From: Caulobacteraceae bacterium
GTDB taxonomy: Bacteria > Pseudomonadota > Alphaproteobacteria > Caulobacterales > Caulobacteraceae
Direction: 5' to 3'
Length of the DNA: 45,289 nucleotides
Assembly (NCBI GenBank): GCA_025352085.1
Contig: JANXUA010000087.1
Span: forward strand, 1-45,289
Notes under the pieces: model-generated
Databases searched by the model: none
The model's input: only the letters and a program-made list of their open reading frames with translations
What the model was told of the DNA's origin: nothing
Position numbers and translations under genes: made by a program
Shown here: positions 42,178 to 45,289 of the stretch, in pieces
How the letters are laid out: each line of letters begins with the position of its first letter
How positions within the stretch are numbered: position 1 is the stretch's first letter

Positions 42178-42875
42178 CGTCGCGCCGGGACCTTCTCATC
42201 GGCGTAACCTGCGTCGTCGGCGCCGGCGTGGCGTACGAGCTCGTGCCGCGCCGCCGTGTCACCCTGCAGGGCGCGGACACCATTGCGCAGATCGTACCGA
42301 GAACCTTGCAGGGGTGGACGTCGCGAGACGTGACCGACCTTGTTGCGCCAAATATCGAGGGCGGTCTGGCCTCTCGTCTCTACGGCGAAACGGTAGGGCG
42401 GGTGTATCAGAATACGTCCTCGGGCGACGAGGTGATGATGCTGCTGGCGCATGGCGACACGCAAAGTGACGATCTGCAGCTTCACCGACCGGAGGTTTGC
42501 TATCCGGCGTTTGGATTTGCGATATCTGAAAATCACCCGATCGAACTTGCGCTCATGTCCAAGATCGCCTTGCCGGCGCGCTCGTTGGTCGCCACCGCGC
42601 CCGACCGGCGGGAGTTCATCGTCTACTGGTCGAGACTTGGAGAGTATTTCCCGTTGACCCCCAAACAGCAGCAGATTGATCGCCTCAGGACGGCTATGTC
42701 GGGCGTGGTCGCCGATGGCCTTCTGGCCCGATTTTCAGTGGTCGGTCTTGAAGCCGCCGCTGCCGCCAGGGCACTGATGCTTGGCTTCATTCCTGAGTTG
42801 GTTTTGGCGACGGCGGCGAACAAACGAGCCGCCCTCGTGGGTAGCGTCCGCGCTCTGGCAATGCGCGGATCCTAG
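42174..42875 (+). CDS. EpsI-family protein partner of the exosortase
   Basis: A 233-residue protein of the EpsI family. It has one N-terminal membrane segment (RDLLIGVTCVVGAGVAYELV) and a periplasmic domain with VMMLLAHGDTQSDDLQLHRP and EVCYPAFGFAISE, the LHRPEVCYP block being the family hallmark. A conserved cysteine (EVCYP) is noteworthy. The start overlaps the exosortase stop (ATGA). EpsI proteins accompany exosortases in EPS loci and are sometimes fused to them; their precise job is not settled. C-terminal part AALVGSVRALAMRG is helical. Confidence 0.9.
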   Translation: MTSRRDLLIGVTCVVGAGVAYELVPRRRVTLQGADTIAQIVPRTLQGWTSRDVTDLVAPNIEGGLASRLYGETVGRVYQNTSSGDEVMMLLAHGDTQSDDLQLHRPEVCYPAFGFAISENHPIELALMSKIALPARSLVATAPDRREFIVYWSRLGEYFPLTPKQQQIDRLRTAMSGVVADGLLARFSVVGLEAAAAARALMLGFIPELVLATAANKRAALVGSVRALAMRGS

Positions 42876-43258
42876 CGCTCGCGTTCCGCGCCAGCGCCTC
42901 GCCGCGCCGCTGTCAAGCGTCCATGGCCGCAATCGATCAATTCGTGAGCGCGTAAATGGCGAAATCAAGAAGTATTTATAAACTACTGAAGTAGATTCCC
43001 TGGAAGGGCGAAGCCCAAAAGGGATATTGTAAATTTAAGAAAAGTGGGGTTTCTCCCCCATTATTGACGTGCGATACCCATGTCCATCAGGTGAGGTCGT
43101 ACATCGCCGACTGGATCGCTGGCCTGTCTCGGGGAATTTTATGTAATGCATTGTGTTGTTTCACGTAATATCAGTTCCAACCCTCTGAACCCGCTTGGCT
43201 CGAACCGCACGGCGGCGAACGTGAGTGGGTTGAGAGGCCTCCGAGCTCGACGCGCGCC
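42876..43258 (+). other. 383-base AT-richer intergenic region with leader hairpins before the sugar transferase
   Basis: No coding frame is supported here. It is visibly richer in A and T than the surroundings. A nested structure lies at 42997-43024: outer TCCC/GGGA and inner GGGC-GAA-GCCC (43006-43016). A second stem, TGGGG/CCCCA with a 6-base loop, follows about 25 bases later. Neither is followed by a T-run. The region probably holds the promoter and leader of the sugar transferase, possibly with a regulatory RNA structure. No known riboswitch consensus could be matched by eye. Confidence 0.45.
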
Positions 43259-43915
43259 ATGACCCAGAATTACGCATCATCGCCCATCGTGCTCGATCAT
43301 GTGTTTGACGCCGTCGCACGCAAAATGGTCGCCGCGCGACTGAAGCGAGTCATCGACCTCATCGGCTCGGCTGTCGGCTTGATCCTTTTGGCGCCCTTTT
43401 TCCTTCTATTGATTATGGCCATACGCCTGGAGAGCCCCGGCCCGGCGATATCCAAACAGCGCCGCAGCGGTTATCTGGGCGCTACGTTTTGCATCTATAA
43501 GTTTCGCACGATGCGCGTGGTTGAGGACGGCTCCGATGTGGTCCAGGCTTCGCGCGACGACCCGCGAATTACCCGACTCGGCCGGATCATGCGTCGCACC
43601 AGTCTTGATGAACTCCCGCAACTCGCCAATGTATTCTGGGGCGAGATGTCTTTGATCGGACCACGCCCGCATGCTCTGACGTATGACGAATACTACGGTT
43701 CGATGATTCCACTCTATGACGCGCGTTTCAGAGTTAGGCCGGGGATTACCGGACTTGCCCAGGTGTCCGGACTGCGCGGCCCCACTCAGGAAATCAGCTT
43801 GATGGCCGCTCGTGTAGATAAAGACCTTGAGTATATTCGCGATTGGTCCCTCGGTCTCGATTTAAAAATACTTTTCAAGACGTTGGTCATCTTCGCGCTT
43901 CAGCCGGCTGTGTAG
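43259..43915 (+). CDS. Undecaprenyl-phosphate sugar-1-phosphate transferase (ExoY-like)
   Basis: A 218-residue monotopic phosphoglycosyl transferase that starts exopolysaccharide repeat synthesis on undecaprenyl phosphate. Motifs: KRVIDLIGSAVGLILLAPFF (re-entrant membrane helix), KFRTMR, DDPRITRLGRIMRRTSLDELPQL containing the catalytic Asp-Glu dyad, NVFWGEMSLIGPRP, and RPGITGLAQVSGLRGPT. The N-terminal four-helix domain of WbaP-type enzymes is missing, as in ExoY and PglC-like forms. It lies 383 bases after epsI, same strand, separate promoter likely. The ATG has only a weak ribosome site, so a later methionine is possible. Confidence 0.93.
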   Translation: MTQNYASSPIVLDHVFDAVARKMVAARLKRVIDLIGSAVGLILLAPFFLLLIMAIRLESPGPAISKQRRSGYLGATFCIYKFRTMRVVEDGSDVVQASRDDPRITRLGRIMRRTSLDELPQLANVFWGEMSLIGPRPHALTYDEYYGSMIPLYDARFRVRPGITGLAQVSGLRGPTQEISLMAARVDKDLEYIRDWSLGLDLKILFKTLVIFALQPAV

Positions 43916-43942
43916 TGAAGGATCTGCCGGGTCGAATTTGAT

Positions 43943-43959
43943 GACGTCGTTTCGACGTC
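43943..43959 (+). terminator. Possible terminator hairpin after the sugar transferase
   Basis: Perfect 7-bp arms GACGTCG and CGACGTC around TTT, 28 bases after the sugar transferase stop. What follows (TGAATTAAAAC) has no clear T-run, so termination is only a guess; the palindrome could also bind a protein. Confidence 0.4.
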
Positions 43960-43997
43960 TGAATTAAAACTCCAGAACGTTGAAATTTGAGTAAGAT

Positions 43998-44384
43998 TTA
44001 CATCCTTGGCGCACGGCTTGAGGACGATCTTGCGTTGGCGCCGCAACGATTTGGCGTGATCGCCATGACGTCGTTGATCGCGACGATGATGGCGTCCGGG
44101 CGATCAATCAACTGAAGATGCGAGGAATGCGCAATGGCGTGCTCCTCTCCACACCCTGAAAGGACGGCCAATTCCTGATGCCACTGCGTCCACAGCGCTT
44201 CGACCGTGGAGCGCACTTGAGGCGCAGTGGCCGCATAGGTTCCGTCCGCCGTCAGGATGATGATTGGTAAGTTGCATCGGGCCAAATGCGTCGCCGAAAC
44301 CTCCCCTGACGTCACGCCCCAAAGCGCATCGGCTTCGGAAATCTGGGTTTGCCAAGTGTTTAGTCCCGGACTTTGATGGTGCAA
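43998..44384 (-). pseudogene. C-terminal fragment of an alpha/beta-hydrolase
   Basis: A 128-codon frame whose middle part (LPIIILTADGTYAATAPQVR, TVEALWTQWHQELAVLSGCG, SSHLQLIDRPDAIIVAINDV) is typical of the end of alpha/beta-hydrolases, including the late histidine in SSHLQ. The N-terminal half with the nucleophile and oxyanion hole is missing: upstream bases up to the pyrophosphatase give no matching frame. The last dozen codons are basic and unrelated. Most likely a truncated relic between the eps locus and ppa, in an otherwise gene-free 550-base stretch. Confidence 0.6.
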
Positions 44385-44465
44385 TCTTTTCTCTCGAATG
44401 GAAGGAAGCGCTATGGGCCAGATTCTTCACGGAAGCGCCCGCACGACAGAGGCGGCCCGTCGTCT

Positions 44466-45005
44466 TCACGATTCCAGGTCCGCCTTCGCGCGCTCGATCC
44501 CGGCCGTGACCATGGCCCGCGCCTCGTCAGCGTCGCCCCAGCGGACGATTTTTACCCACTTACCAGGTTCAAGATCTTTGTAATGTCTGAAGAAATGCTC
44601 GATCTGTTTGACCGTAATGCTTGGCAGGTCGGTGTAGTTGCGGACCGAATCATAGCGCTGGGTCAGCTTGCTCGACGGCACCGCGATGAGCTTTTCATCG
44701 CCGCCGGCTTCGTCCTCCATGATCAGGACGCCGACGATGCGGCAACTCATGATCGCGCCGGGAACCACCGCTCGGGTATTGGCGACCACCACGTCGCAGG
44801 GATCACCGTCGTCGGAAAGGGTGTGTGGGATGAAGCCATAATTTCCCGGATAGCGCATGGCCGTATACAGAAATCGGTCGACCATCAGGGTGCCGGACGC
44901 CTTGTGCATTTCGTACTTGATCGGTTCGCCGCCAATGGGAACTTCGATAACGACATTGACGTCGTGGGGCGGGGCGCTCCCGATGGGGACGGCGGCGAGG
45001 TTCAT
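44466..45005 (-). CDS. ppa: Inorganic pyrophosphatase (family I)
   Basis: A 179-residue cytoplasmic enzyme that hydrolyses pyrophosphate to two phosphates, driving biosynthetic reactions. The metal site is visible: DDGDPCDV (D65-D66, D68, D71), then [15 protein letters not shown] with D98 and D103. The substrate-side [13 protein letters not shown] and [12 protein letters not shown] are also family features. The length is normal for bacterial hexameric enzymes. Housekeeping gene, divergent from ilvD with about 84 bases between the starts. Confidence 0.97.
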   Translation of the reverse strand: MNLAAVPIGSAPPHDVNVVIEVPIGGEPIKYEMHKASGTLMVDRFLYTAMRYPGNYGFIPHTLSDDGDPCDVVVANTRAVVPGAIMSCRIVGVLIMEDEAGGDEKLIAVPSSKLTQRYDSVRNYTDLPSITVKQIEHFFRHYKDLEPGKWVKIVRWGDADEARAMVTAGIERAKADLES

Positions 45006-45089
45006 GATGGCTCCTTGTCGTTAACACGCTTTGCACGGAGGCGAGTGCTCGGCTAGTGAAGCGACCTTCGAACTTCATAGGCCTTTAGT

Positions 45090-45289
45090 ATGACCAAAAA
45101 ACCCGATGGATCGTGGGATAAATCGCGCCTGCCCAGCCGCCATGTGACCGAGGGGCCCGCGCGCGCGCCGCACCGGTCCTACTATTACGCCATGGGGCTG
45201 GGCACGAAGGAGATTGAACAACCCTTCGTCGGCGTGGCGTCTTGCTGGAATGAGGCGGCGCCGTGCAACACCGCTCTGATGCGTCAGGC
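45090..45289 (+). CDS. ilvD: Dihydroxy-acid dehydratase, 5' end (cut by window edge)
   Basis: The first 66 codons are present. The sequence SRHVTEGPARAPHRSYYYAM, followed by GLGTKEIEQPFVGVASCWNE and APCN, is the N-terminus of IlvD, including the first cluster-binding cysteine (ASCWNE). The enzyme dehydrates dihydroxy-acids in valine, isoleucine and pantothenate synthesis and carries an iron-sulfur cluster. The ATG at 45090 is the family start. The gene continues beyond the window; panB earlier in the window uses a later intermediate of the same branch but is not linked. Confidence 0.95.
   Translation, partial: MTKKPDGSWDKSRLPSRHVTEGPARAPHRSYYYAMGLGTKEIEQPFVGVASCWNEAAPCNTALMRQ

Noticed and set aside
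43033-43055. Rho-independent terminator after epsI
   Set aside because: The TGGGG/CCCCA stem is only five base pairs and is followed by ATTATTGACG, not a T-run.

Overview
The window is high-GC, gene-dense chromosomal DNA of an alphaproteobacterium, most likely Caulobacterales or a close relative. The evidence is the cobA-DUF2849-cysI-DUF934-cysH sulfate-assimilation order, an ECF sigma/NrsF (DUF1109) pair with a sigma-F-type promoter, an exosortase/EpsI pair of the kind seen in sphingomonads and Caulobacterales, and a DUF6249/ECF operon. This placement is inference; no rRNA is present. The only RNA gene is a tRNA-Lys(CTT). No CRISPR array and no intact transposon were seen.

Layout. 1-3.5 kb: a 5' part of a Baeyer-Villiger-type monooxygenase and an AhpD-like / flavin split-barrel / NTF2-like operon, divergent from a LysR regulator. 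3.6-7.5 kb: a DUF2461-arsC gene pair occurs twice as diverged partial copies, flanking a diheme cytochrome plus parallel beta-helix gene pair; one arsC and one DUF2461 are remnants. 7.6-11.6 kb: an EXORDIUM/zincin-like protein, beta-carbonic anhydrase, a DUF6249-ECF sigma-membrane protein operon, and panB. 11.7-17.4 kb: a large BNR-repeat secreted protein, a repeat protein broken by one in-frame TAG, a truncated transglutaminase-like gene, tRNA-Lys, and a lipoprotein/alpha-beta hydrolase pair. 17.5-23.5 kb: a GcvA-type LysR regulator divergent from the assimilatory sulfate-reduction operon, with a 14-bp-arm inverted repeat between them, then ferredoxin-NADP reductase. 23.5-30.1 kb: a HicB-like antitoxin with no obvious toxin, a mini-gene, a YVTN-propeller/phosphoesterase protein, and a Sir2 deacylase behind an OPT transporter. 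30.2-33.4 kb: a secreted MsrA divergent from an ECF sigma-NrsF-SPFH-YccF operon. 33.5-39 kb: a paralogue of the BNR protein, a PQQ/heme alcohol dehydrogenase lipoprotein, and a His-rich secreted peptide with its own terminator. 39.2-43.9 kb: an exopolysaccharide/exosortase locus (EpsD, broken EpsL-like barrel, BY-kinase remnant, exosortase, EpsI, sugar transferase). 44-45.3 kb: a hydrolase remnant, inorganic pyrophosphatase and the 5' end of ilvD.

The clearest regulatory picture is at 30.9-31.0 kb. Both directions carry a GTAAC(C/T)-N16-CGAA promoter, matching the published sigma-F (ECF16-like) consensus as I recall it. This predicts that the sigma factor activates itself, its membrane anti-sigma factor and the periplasmic methionine sulfoxide reductase under oxidant stress. 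The sulfate operon makes siroheme (CobA), reduces APS (CysH) and reduces sulfite (CysI), and the adjacent Fpr plausibly supplies electrons.

The best candidates for something not yet described are the His-rich peptide gene, the HicB-linked 34-residue mini-gene, the EXORDIUM/zincin-like gene, the structured elements at 18467-18501, 7509-7550 and 42997-43024, and the recombination scar around the cytochrome/beta-helix pair.
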